NCBI GenBank assembly: GCA_031278495.1
Contig: JAITKG010000018.1
Coordinates: forward strand, 1 to 12,018
Source of the DNA: Prevotellaceae bacterium
GTDB lineage: Bacteria > Bacteroidota > Bacteroidia > Bacteroidales > UBA932
Direction of reading: 5' to 3'
Length of the DNA stretch: 12,018 nucleotides
In this document: in pieces, positions 1 to 6,658 of the stretch
Layout of the letters: every line of letters starts with the position of its first letter
Position numbering within the stretch: the stretch's first letter is position 1
Translations under genes and position numbers: made by a program
Notes under the pieces: model-generated
Told to the model about the DNA's origin: nothing
What the model saw: the letters and a program-made list of their open reading frames with translations, nothing else
Databases searched by the model: none

Positions 1-27
1 ACGAAAAACCTTTCCAAGAAGCCTCCT

Positions 28-126
28 AATCCCCGAAGGGGAAATTACGGGACTCGGGGCATGGGTGCAAAAATAGACTTGCCGCACTTGCAGTAACCCT
101 GCCCGCACCCGGAAATGGCTAGCCCC
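28..126. other. Gene-free leader with nested inverted repeats
   Basis: No gene is visible in the first 237 bases. A tight hairpin, CCCC-GAA-GGGG, lies at 31-41. Beyond it are three pairs of complementary segments in nested order: GGGGC (56-60) with GCCCC (122-126), GGGTGC (63-68) with GCACCC (105-110), and GCAG (90-93) with CTGC (99-102). Nested order is what a folded RNA of about 70 nt would show, but it matches no riboswitch, SRP, 6S or RNase P signature I know. It could be a small RNA, a repeat remnant or chance in GC-rich sequence. Direction of transcription is unknown. Confidence 0.3.
68..75 (-). promoter_or_regulatory. Possible leftward -7 box (TATTTTTG)
   Basis: The minus strand reads TATTTTTG here, which fits the Bacteroidota -7 consensus TAnnTTTG. 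No clear TTG -33 element lies at the usual distance upstream. It could drive a gene lying beyond the left edge of the window. No start codon with an open frame follows within the roughly 60 bases available, so this stays weak. Confidence 0.25.
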
Positions 127-187
127 CTTCAATCCGTAAATCTGAAATACTCCCATTCCTCCTGCCACTCTGTCCATAATTTATGCG

Positions 188-203
188 TGGCAGGATTTTT
201 GCT
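188..203 (+). promoter_or_regulatory. Sigma-54-type -24/-12 promoter of grpE-dnaJ
   Basis: The bases TGGCAGG-ATTT-TTGCT match the RpoN consensus TGGCACG-N4-TTGCW with a single mismatch. The diagnostic GG (189-190) and GC (201-202) dinucleotides are exactly 12 bases apart, first G to first G. Transcription would start near 213-215, leaving a leader of about 23 nt before the grpE ATG. The -24 element is also the right half of a perfect 8-bp inverted repeat (CCTGCCAC 161-168, GTGGCAGG 187-194). A bound regulator could therefore cover the promoter. No CIRCE operator and no TAnnTTTG box were found in this leader. The match is seen directly; use by RpoN is inferred. Confidence 0.55.
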
Positions 204-237
204 TTTGACCTCATGTGTTACGAAAAAATAAGTAATT

Positions 238-810
238 ATGAACGACCATCAAGAACTGAACAAAAACGAAGAACAATCATCTTTTAACGACATTCAACAG
301 GAAACAAATCCCGCAACGGAAACACCGGAAACAACAGAACCGGCAGGCAAAGATGCCAAAACTGCCGATGACGAACCGGCAATAGAGGAAAAATTGGCAG
401 AAGCCGAAGACAATTATTTGCGGCTGGCGGCAGAATTTGATAATTACCGTAAACGTATGGCAAAAGAACGGCTGGAATTATTGTCCACTGCCGGCAGCGA
501 CGTCATCGCCGGCTTGCTGCCCGTGCTCGACGACTTTGAACGTGCATTGAATGCCCTGCAACCGGTGGCGTCGCCCGAAACGGAAGGCGTCCAATTGATT
601 TATGACAAACTGTACAGTTATCTTCAAAGCAAAGGGCTGCAACGGATAGAAGCCCTCGGCGCTACGATGGATACCGACTGCCACGAAGCAGTGGCAAATA
701 TTCCCGCTCCCACGCCCGGTCAGAAAGGAAAAGTCATTGATGAAGTGCAGCGCGGCTATACACTGAACGGGAAAATTATCCGCTACGCCAAAGTAGTGGT
801 GGGAAATTGA
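238..810 (+). CDS. grpE: GrpE, nucleotide exchange factor for DnaK
   Basis: This 190-residue protein is the co-chaperone that makes DnaK release ADP, resetting the Hsp70 cycle in the cytoplasm. The first 45 or so residues are acidic and rich in Gln, Asn, Thr and Glu, as is usual for the disordered GrpE N terminus. A long helical stretch follows (about 50-95, containing DNYLRLAAEFDNYRKRMAKE), the hallmark dimerisation helix. The C-terminal beta-wing region (about 135-190) ends in the conserved GYTLNGKIIRYAKVVVGN-type tail. Length is normal for the family. The ATG at 238 is chosen because it precedes the acidic tail and lies just after the sigma-54-type promoter. dnaJ follows 62 bp downstream in the same direction, so the two are probably co-transcribed as a chaperone unit; dnaK itself is not in the window. 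Confidence 0.97.
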   Translation: MNDHQELNKNEEQSSFNDIQQETNPATETPETTEPAGKDAKTADDEPAIEEKLAEAEDNYLRLAAEFDNYRKRMAKERLELLSTAGSDVIAGLLPVLDDFERALNALQPVASPETEGVQLIYDKLYSYLQSKGLQRIEALGATMDTDCHEAVANIPAPTPGQKGKVIDEVQRGYTLNGKIIRYAKVVVGN

Positions 811-872
811 GAATTAAGAATTAGAAATTAAGAATTGGCCGCGCCGGCAATTAGAAATTAGAAATCGGAAAC
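811..872 (+). repeat. AATTAAGAATT-type repeat filler between grpE and dnaJ
   Basis: The 62-bp gap is built from AT-rich near-repeats (variants of AATTAGAAATTA and AATTAAGAATT) on both sides of a GC-rich core, GGCCGCGCCGGC (about 838-849). The core with its flanks forms an imperfect palindrome, AATTG...CAATT. No promoter or start codon other than that of dnaJ is evident. It resembles low-complexity intergenic filler and may be a dispersed genomic repeat; only this one copy is visible here. Confidence 0.4.
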
Positions 873-1991
873 ATGCGCGATTATTACGAAATATTAGAAG
901 TGGCGAAGACCGCCACCGCAGAGGAAATCAAGAAAGCCTACCGGAAAAAGGCGATACAGTACCACCCCGATAAAAATCCGGGCAATAAAGAGGCGGAAGA
1001 ACGCTTCAAAGAAGCTGCCGAAGCTTACGACGTGCTGAGCGACCCGGCTAAACGCTCCCGCTACGACCAGTTCGGTCATGCAGGCGTGGGCGGCGCAGGC
1101 AATGGCGGCTATGGCGGCGGGTTCTCGTCGATGGAAGATATTTTCTCGCACTTCGGCGATTTGTTCGAATCGTTCGGCATTGGCGGCAATTTCCGTAGCA
1201 ATCCCTTTGGCGGACGCCGCCAACAGGCGGTTGCGCGCGGTTCTGATATCCGTATTCGCGTCAAACTGTCGTTGAAAGAAATTGCCCACGGCGTAGAGAA
1301 AAAAGTAAAATTAAATAAACTGGTTGCCTGCAGCGAATGCCACGGCAAAGGCGCAAAAGACAGCAACGCCTTTGCTACCTGCGCCACCTGCAAAGGCTCC
1401 GGCGTGGTGATGCGCGTTACCCAAACCATACTCGGCACGATGCAGCAGACAACCACCTGCCCTGCATGCCATGGCGACGGGAAAACAATTACCTCGCCCT
1501 GTCCAAAGTGCCACGGCGAAGGCACCATGCGCAAAGAAGAAGAAATCACTTTCAAAATCCCCGCCGGCGTGGAAGAAGGAATGCAACTGACGGTTTCGGG
1601 AAAAGGCAATGCGGCGCGGCGCGGCGGCGTCAACGGGAATCTATTAGTGGTGATTGAAGAAGAACCGCACGAAGAATTTCAACGCGACGCAAACGACTTG
1701 ATTTACCAGTTGCCTGTTTCCATTGCGCAGGCCGCCATAGGCACGACATTAGAGATTCCGCTGGTCGAAGGGAAAGCCAAAATAAAAATAGAACCCGGCA
1801 CGCAATCGGGACGCATATTGCGCTTGCGCGGCAAAGGGCTGCCCAGCCTCAACGGTTACGGCTCCGGCGATATGCTGGTACAGGTAATTGTTTGGATACC
1901 TAAAAAATTCACCAAAGAAGAACAAAAAATATTGGAAAAATTAGGCGAATCCGAAAACTTCAAACCGAAAAAAATGAAGCGTGAAGCGTAA
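873..1991 (+). CDS. dnaJ: DnaJ, Hsp40 co-chaperone
   Basis: This 372-residue type I J-protein delivers unfolded clients to DnaK and stimulates its ATPase in the cytoplasm. The J domain (1-65) carries the essential HPD motif at 31-33. A Gly/Phe-rich linker spans about 67-120. The zinc-binding region has four intact CxxCxGxG motifs, with cysteines at 153/156, 170/173, 196/199 and 210/213. The C-terminal substrate-binding domains run from about 220 to 350, with IPAGVEEGMQLTVSGKG and RLRGKGLP as typical markers. Length is normal and all key residues are present. It lies 62 bp after grpE and is followed after 49 bp by the MurF-Alr gene, all on the plus strand. No separate promoter is seen in front of it, so it probably depends on the grpE promoter. 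Confidence 0.97.
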   Translation: MRDYYEILEVAKTATAEEIKKAYRKKAIQYHPDKNPGNKEAEERFKEAAEAYDVLSDPAKRSRYDQFGHAGVGGAGNGGYGGGFSSMEDIFSHFGDLFESFGIGGNFRSNPFGGRRQQAVARGSDIRIRVKLSLKEIAHGVEKKVKLNKLVACSECHGKGAKDSNAFATCATCKGSGVVMRVTQTILGTMQQTTTCPACHGDGKTITSPCPKCHGEGTMRKEEEITFKIPAGVEEGMQLTVSGKGNAARRGGVNGNLLVVIEEEPHEEFQRDANDLIYQLPVSIAQAAIGTTLEIPLVEGKAKIKIEPGTQSGRILRLRGKGLPSLNGYGSGDMLVQVIVWIPKKFTKEEQKILEKLGESENFKPKKMKREA

Positions 1992-2040
1992 AATAGAAGA
2001 CAAATAAACCATATCAACATAACCAACACATCAAAAAAAC

Positions 2041-4539
2041 ATGTTTATATCTAAAATTGTTTCAATTTTAAATGCACAGCGCATTCCGGAACATGCCGGC
2101 GACGCTGAAATATCCTGTCTGCTAACCGGCGCCCGGCATTTACCCGCTATGGAGGGTTGCCTGTTTTTTGCTTTGAAAAACGCCGGCTACGATGGTCATA
2201 ACTGCATTGAAGAACTGTACAACAAAGGCGTCCGGCACTTTGTGGTGCAATACATCCCGGAAAAAATGAAAGACAGGACGGACGCCTGTTTCCTGTTAGT
2301 GGAAAATACGCTGGAAGCTTTGCGGCAATTGGCGGCGGAACACCGGAAACAGTTCACGGTTCCCGTAGCAGGCATTGCCGGAGACAACGGGAATACCACC
2401 GTCAAAGAATGGCTGGCATACCTGCTGGCGGCAGACCGGAAAGTAGTGGAAAGCCCGAAAAGCTATTACCATCCCGCTGGCGTGCCGCTTGCCGTTTGGG
2501 AAATGCAGCCCGGCGACGGTATCGCTATCTTTGAAGCGGAACGCTCGAAACCCGGCGACATGCAACGCAACCGGGAAGTCATACAACCAACGGTAGGCGT
2601 CTTCACCGGCGTTGATGAGGTGTTCAACGGGCATTTTACTACTCGGGAACAAAAAATCGAAGAAGACATGCAACTCTTCACCGGCGTGAAAACACTTATC
2701 TATTGCGCCGACCACGCCGACATCCGGCAACAGGTAGCCAATCACCCGGCGCTGAAAGAAGTTCCGGCATTCACATGGGGAACGGCAAGGGGAAGTACGT
2801 TACGGCGGCAGGACACCGTCATACAAAACGGCAACGCTACGCTCACGGCAACCTACAAGAAAGAACAGCTCGCCATAACTATCCCGTTTACCGGTAAAGC
2901 CGCTATTGAAAATGCCATGCACTGCTGGGCGTTCATGCTGCTGATGAAGTATCCGCCAAAGGTGATTGCGAAACGCATGCAAACGCTGCCGGCAGTTGGC
3001 ATACGAATGGAATTAAAAGAAGCTATCAACAACTGTTCGCTGATTAGCGACGGCTATCCTTCCGGTTTCCAGTCGTTGCAAATGGCGGTGGATTTTTTAA
3101 ACCGGCAACAGCAACATGCGAAAAAAACGGTTATCCTGCTTGACTTTCCGCCCGGACGCGGATACGGCGAAAATGAATGGTACGCCGCTATTGCCCAATT
3201 GCTGGAGGCTAACAATGTTTCCCGCATCATTGGCATTGGGCAGGCGGTAGCACAACATGCCGGCGAGTTTACGATAGAAAAAAAATTCTTTCCCGACGCA
3301 GAATCGTTCCTGAACAACTTCCCGCTTTCCGGTTTCCATGATGAAACCATACTGCTGAAAGGCGTGCAAACAGCGGCATTCGAGAAAATCGGTAGCGCCC
3401 TGCAACAGAAAACTTACAAAACAAAACTGGAAATAAACTTGGACGCTATAGCGCATAATTTAGATTATTTCCGTTCAAAACTGACTCCCGGCGTGCGGTT
3501 GATGGCGATGGTCAAAGCTTTTTCATACGGCAGCGGAAGTATTGAAATTGCCGGTTTATTACAATCCCGGCAGGTTGATTACCTTGGCGTCGCCAGCATC
3601 GACGAAGGCGTGAAACTGCGCAAAGCCGGCATCCAAACGCCTGTTATGGTGATAAACCCCGAAGAACAACACTTCGGCAAAATGATAGCCTTCCAACTGG
3701 AACCTGAAATATACAACCTGCGTACATGGCGCGCCCTGCTCGAATACATCAACAGCCGGACATCGCCTGCGCCGCCCATGTCTGTGCACATCAAGCTGGA
3801 TACCGGCATGCACCGGCTGGGATTTGAAGAAAATGACATGCCGCAATTATTGGAGGAACTGAAAAAAATCCGGCAAAACGGCGACGGGCAACCGGCTGTC
3901 CGCATTGCCTCTGTGTTCTCCCATCTGGCGGCAAGCGATAACCCGCAATTAGACCGCTTCACCCACCGGCAAATAGTTACTTTCAAACGCATGGCGCAGC
4001 AAGTGCAAGCGGCGTGCGGCTATCCTGTGTATCGCCATCTCTTAAATTCGGCGGGCATTTCGCGTTTCCCCGAAGCGCAATTCGACATGGTGCGACTGGG
4101 CATCGGGCTATACGGCATCGGCGCAAACGAAACCGAACAACAATGCCTGAAAAATATCAGCGTCCTGAAAACCGTGATTTCACAAATAAAACAACTCCCC
4201 GCCGGCGAAACCGTCGGCTATAACCGCAACCATAAAGTTACACGCGAAATGCGCATCGGCGTTATTCCCATTGGCTATGCCGACGGGCTGCCGCGCAAGT
4301 TCGGCAACGGGAAAGGAAGCGTGCAGGTAAACGAAAAACAGGCGCCGGTCATCGGAAACGTCTGCATGGACATGTGCATGATTGACCTCGCCGGTATTAT
4401 GGCGCAAGAAAACGACGAAGTAATTATTTTCGGCGGCACGCAACCGGTTACCGATGTTGCAAAAGCCCTTGAAACTATTCCCTACGAAGTATTCACAAAT
4501 ATTTCGCAGCGCGTAAACCGGATTTACTATCAGGAATAA
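2041..4539 (+). CDS. murF-alr: MurF-like/alanine racemase fusion, ligase half degenerate
   Basis: This 832-residue protein fuses a Mur-ligase-like half (about 1-455) to a PLP-dependent alanine racemase (about 457-832), an architecture known in Bacteroidota. The racemase should supply D-alanine for peptidoglycan. It keeps the PLP lysine (MVKAFSYG, K492), DTGMHRLG, the catalytic tyrosine (VGYNR, Y727), GYADG and CMD (775-777). The ligase half keeps the fold (GVPL, ENAMHCW, R322, a C-terminal GIG and ILLKG region) but has lost most family motifs. The P-loop is GDNGNT with N118 in place of lysine. TDSR is TGAR (29-32), TNIG.AH is TGVDEVF (189-195) and DxYN is DGYP (337-340). The racemase call is firm. 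I infer that the ligase half is catalytically dead, so MurF would have to come from another gene. The frame is open throughout, which argues against a simple pseudogene. Confidence 0.93.
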   Translation: MFISKIVSILNAQRIPEHAGDAEISCLLTGARHLPAMEGCLFFALKNAGYDGHNCIEELYNKGVRHFVVQYIPEKMKDRTDACFLLVENTLEALRQLAAEHRKQFTVPVAGIAGDNGNTTVKEWLAYLLAADRKVVESPKSYYHPAGVPLAVWEMQPGDGIAIFEAERSKPGDMQRNREVIQPTVGVFTGVDEVFNGHFTTREQKIEEDMQLFTGVKTLIYCADHADIRQQVANHPALKEVPAFTWGTARGSTLRRQDTVIQNGNATLTATYKKEQLAITIPFTGKAAIENAMHCWAFMLLMKYPPKVIAKRMQTLPAVGIRMELKEAINNCSLISDGYPSGFQSLQMAVDFLNRQQQHAKKTVILLDFPPGRGYGENEWYAAIAQLLEANNVSRIIGIGQAVAQHAGEFTIEKKFFPDAESFLNNFPLSGFHDETILLKGVQTAAFEKIGSALQQKTYKTKLEINLDAIAHNLDYFRSKLTPGVRLMAMVKAFSYGSGSIEIAGLLQSRQVDYLGVASIDEGVKLRKAGIQTPVMVINPEEQHFGKMIAFQLEPEIYNLRTWRALLEYINSRTSPAPPMSVHIKLDTGMHRLGFEENDMPQLLEELKKIRQNGDGQPAVRIASVFSHLAASDNPQLDRFTHRQIVTFKRMAQQVQAACGYPVYRHLLNSAGISRFPEAQFDMVRLGIGLYGIGANETEQQCLKNISVLKTVISQIKQLPAGETVGYNRNHKVTREMRIGVIPIGYADGLPRKFGNGKGSVQVNEKQAPVIGNVCMDMCMIDLAGIMAQENDEVIIFGGTQPVTDVAKALETIPYEVFTNISQRVNRIYYQE

Positions 4540-4544
4540 TTTTT

Positions 4545-4552
4545 TACCTTTG
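4545..4552 (+). promoter_or_regulatory. Bacteroidota -7 box TACCTTTG for the PAP2-PlsC gene
   Basis: TACCTTTG fits the TAnnTTTG consensus of the Bacteroidota housekeeping sigma factor. It sits in the 29-bp gap between the MurF-Alr stop and the next ATG, giving a predicted leader of only about 10 nt. The -33 TTG element is not clear. The box implies that the lipid-enzyme gene is transcribed independently of the genes before it. Confidence 0.55.
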
Positions 4553-4568
4553 TACAAAAAAGCCGCCC

Positions 4569-5882
4569 ATGTTTGACTTCATCGTAACAATCGACAGGCA
4601 ATTATTTTTATTCCTCAACGGGCTGCATTGTGCATGGCTGGATCCGGTGATGCTATTCGCCTCCGGCAAATGGTCATGGACGTTGCTGTATGCCGGGATG
4701 CTTTTTTTCTTTTTTTGGAAACGCCCATGGAAAGCCGGGTTACTGGCATTCCTTGCCGTAGCGCTCACTTTCGCCCTGACCGACCAGCTGGGCGGCGTCA
4801 TCAAGCACGCTGTCCAACGCCCCCGCCCCTGTGTGGAATTTGAAGGATTGCTGTATTCGCTGGAAGCCTGCGGCGGACGCTTCGCCAGCTTCGTTTCCAA
4901 CCATGCCGCCAACATGTTCGGCTCGGCAACCATTTCCGCCTTGATTTTCCGCAAAAAATACTACACTCTGGGCATTTACGCATGGGCGGCATTGGTGGCA
5001 TACAGCCGCATCTACGTAGGAAAACACTACCCCTTAGATCTCTTGGGCGGCGCGCTGCTCGGAATAGCGCTCGGCTACCTCGTGTTCCTGTTATACAAAA
5101 AAATAATAAACGGTGCGCCAATGGGAAAAATTATATACACCCTTTTCTACTACCTGTATGCTATCGCTACGACGCCGGTGATTTTTTTCATCGCATTTCT
5201 GCTCCTGCTCCTGACCGCCCCCTTCGACCGCAACAGGAAAATCCTGCACTACTATTCCTATTTCTGGGGACTGCAATATTTCTGGATAGCTCCCTGGTGG
5301 CATCTCCGCATAAACGGGCTGGAAAATGTAATACCGGGGAAAAGATACATCATCATGGCAAACCACCAGTCGCTGCTTGATATTTGCCTGCTCTACAAAA
5401 TCCCCCGACCGTTCAAATGGATTTCAAAAAAGGAAGTACTGCGGATGCCCTTTGTCGGCTGGGCGTTGTGGCTGCACCACGATGTACTGATTTCGCGCGA
5501 CCGCGCAGGACTGAAAAAAATGCTGAAAGAAGCACAGGAATACCTGCGCCGGAATGTAAGCATCATCCTCTTTCCCGAAGGCACGCGCACCAAAGACGGG
5601 CAAATGCACGACTTCAAAGAAGGCGGCTTCCTGCTGGCGAAAACAACAAAAACGCCTATCCTGCCCGTCGTCCTTGACGGCACCTTCGACGTCCTGCAAA
5701 AAGACAGCTGGCTCTTGCGGCGCAAACAAACCTTTCATATAAATATCCTTCCCGAAATTTCCGAAGAAGAAGTAGCCGCCGCCGCCACCAAAGAAATGAT
5801 GCACCGGATCCACCGCCTCATGTGCAACACCCACCAACAAATGGCGCCGGGGAAATATGGAATTAAAGATTTAAAAATTTAA
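4569..5882 (+). CDS. PAP2 phosphatase joined to PlsC-type acyltransferase
   Basis: One continuous 437-codon frame encodes two lipid enzymes. Residues 1-183 form a multi-spanning PAP2 phosphatase with its three motifs: K79-x6-RP (KHAVQRPRP), SNH at 110-112 and SR-x5-H at 146-153. Such enzymes remove phosphate from phosphatidic acid, undecaprenyl pyrophosphate or lipid A; the substrate cannot be told here. From M185 on there is a membrane-anchored PlsC-like 1-acylglycerol-3-phosphate acyltransferase, with a hydrophobic N terminus (about 188-215), NHQSLLD (H266, D271) and FPEGTR (335-340). Each half has the length of a normal free-standing protein and its own start (ATG 5121 for PlsC). The junction lies on seven A's (5097-5103) followed by TAATAA in the next frame. 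Two genes merged by a single-base event, a real fusion, or slippage are all possible. Confidence 0.85.
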   Translation: MFDFIVTIDRQLFLFLNGLHCAWLDPVMLFASGKWSWTLLYAGMLFFFFWKRPWKAGLLAFLAVALTFALTDQLGGVIKHAVQRPRPCVEFEGLLYSLEACGGRFASFVSNHAANMFGSATISALIFRKKYYTLGIYAWAALVAYSRIYVGKHYPLDLLGGALLGIALGYLVFLLYKKIINGAPMGKIIYTLFYYLYAIATTPVIFFIAFLLLLLTAPFDRNRKILHYYSYFWGLQYFWIAPWWHLRINGLENVIPGKRYIIMANHQSLLDICLLYKIPRPFKWISKKEVLRMPFVGWALWLHHDVLISRDRAGLKKMLKEAQEYLRRNVSIILFPEGTRTKDGQMHDFKEGGFLLAKTTKTPILPVVLDGTFDVLQKDSWLLRRKQTFHINILPEISEEEVAAAATKEMMHRIHRLMCNTHQQMAPGKYGIKDLKI

Positions 5883-6013
5883 AGATACGCACGGGACTGT
5901 AATTATACCACGCCTCCGGCGCTAAGCACATAGAAATTTAATGGGTATTTGCAAAAAAAATTTGCCGGTAAAAAATAAAGTAATATATTGCACCATTGAG
6001 CGCATGTTCTTTT
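5883..6013. other. AT-rich intergenic stretch, no gene seen
   Basis: This is the first part of the 776-bp gap between convergent genes. It has A/T runs and the phrase TACCACGCCTCCGGCGC (about 5907-5923), which is GC-rich and looks like a repeat fragment. I see no convincing terminator for the PAP2-PlsC gene and no coding frame. Confidence 0.4.
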
Positions 6014-6142
6014 CTATGAAAATTCAAAGTTGATAATATTATTGGCTTTTAATTCGGTTACTTGAAATCCACTAAATTCCAAACCACAGACAGCATAAAC
6101 TTCATCAATCACGTTTCGTTTTTCTAAATTTGCGCGGAACAC
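6014..6142 (-). pseudogene. Possible C-terminal gene remnant, unrecognised
   Basis: On the minus strand 42 sense codons run from a GTG at 6142 to a TAG at 6014. The encoded stretch has a protein-like composition (…EKRNVIDEVYAVCGLEF, then GFQVTELKANNIINFEF) and ends naturally. An in-frame TGA lies three codons before the GTG. I do not recognise the family. A frame of this length can arise by chance, so this is only a candidate remnant. Its setting among other gene debris makes it slightly more believable. Confidence 0.2.
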
Positions 6143-6176
6143 GGGAAACGGTCAACAGGGAATGGCGCGACAGTGT

Positions 6177-6312
6177 CGTCATTCCGACCGGAGCGCGCGA
6201 AGAATGAGCGCGCGTAGCGGAGGAATCTGCCCCAGAACGCAGGGCGGCGCAAATCGGCAAGTGCAAGTCGCAGCAGATTCCTCGACTCCGCTCCGCTTCG
6301 CTCGGAATGACG
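6177..6312. repeat. GTCATTCC-type inverted repeat (MITE- or REP-like)
   Basis: The ends are perfect 11-bp inverted repeats, CGTCATTCCGA (6177-6187) and TCGGAATGACG (6302-6312). A second inner pair is GAGGAATCTGC (6220-6230) and GCAGATTCCTC (6273-6283). Between the inner arms lie about 42 bp of non-palindromic sequence. The wording GTCATTCCGAnCGnAGCGGAGGAATCTGC is a familiar dispersed palindromic repeat in many bacterial genomes and typically yields false short reading frames. No transposase is present, so it would be a non-autonomous or structural element. No clear target-site duplication was found at the ends. Confidence 0.75.
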
Positions 6313-6369
6313 CGCGGCAGGCGAAGCCCCGTTTGCCGTGTGCCATGCAGCGCACTTTAGGCGGAAAAC

Positions 6370-6468
6370 ATGAAAGGCTACTTAAAACAGTACGCCAATC
6401 CCGCTCTAATTGAGCAAGAGAAAAACGCATGGACGATTAACCTGCAAGAAAAGTTTGGTAATTTTTGA
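6370..6468 (+). CDS. Short ORF, possible antitoxin of a decayed PIN module
   Basis: Thirty-two codons run from an ATG preceded by AGGCGGAAAAC to a TGA. The product begins MKGYLKQYANPALIEQEK, continues NAWTINLQEK and ends FGNF. It is charged and helical-looking, with no DNA-binding domain visible. Its end overlaps by 14 bases the start of the broken PIN toxin gene, an arrangement typical of antitoxin-toxin operons. This is why I suggest an antitoxin or its C-terminal toxin-binding tail. An in-frame TAG lies three codons upstream of the ATG, so any longer N terminus has been lost. The inverted repeat ending at 6312 lies only 57 bp upstream and may have displaced it. The function is inferred from context alone. 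Confidence 0.35.
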   Translation: MKGYLKQYANPALIEQEKNAWTINLQEKFGNF

Positions 6469-6648
6469 CACTAACGCTATACATACTCCGGTATATTCTA
6501 CAAGACAATGCGTCAATGGCTGACGCCGTAGAAAAGGAAATGGCGTTAAATAATTTGTTTGCTTCCTGTGGAAGTAATTGCAGAAATGGTGTATGTTTTA
6601 AGCAAAGTGTACAAAATAGAACGAGAAACAATTACCCTATTGAGCTAA
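6455..6648 (+). pseudogene. Broken PIN-domain (VapC-like) toxin gene
   Basis: Three reading-frame pieces line up into the N-terminal half of a PIN ribonuclease. VIFDTNAI (6458-6481) carries the first catalytic Asp. ILRYILQDNASMADAVEKEM (6483-6542) continues into ALNNLF (6543-6560). LPVEVIAEMVYVLSKVYKIE (6562-6621) then follows, carrying the conserved Glu. One extra base separates each piece from the next, near C6482 and near G6561; removing both restores a single frame. The reading stops at TAA 6646-6648, after about 62 residues where a PIN domain needs about 130, so the second half with the remaining acidic residues is missing. The start, TTG at 6455, is provisional. PIN toxins cleave RNA in toxin-antitoxin pairs; this copy cannot work. 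It abuts the 3' end of mqnC, 10 bp away. Confidence 0.65.
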
Positions 6649-6658
6649 ACGGGGAATA

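Noticed and set aside
121..237. CIRCE/HrcA operator in front of grpE
   Set aside because: No TTAGCACTC-N9-GAGTGCTAA-like repeat is present; the inverted repeat seen has a different sequence and spacing.
1109..1633. 174-codon frame antisense to dnaJ
   Set aside because: It lies entirely within a fully supported dnaJ, and its composition reflects the reverse complement of the zinc-finger repeats.
6162..6430. Reading frames of 83 codons on both strands over the inverted repeat
   Set aside because: They translate the palindromic repeat itself (SRGxCRHSD- and FRAKRSGVEESA-like wording), a well-known source of false genes.
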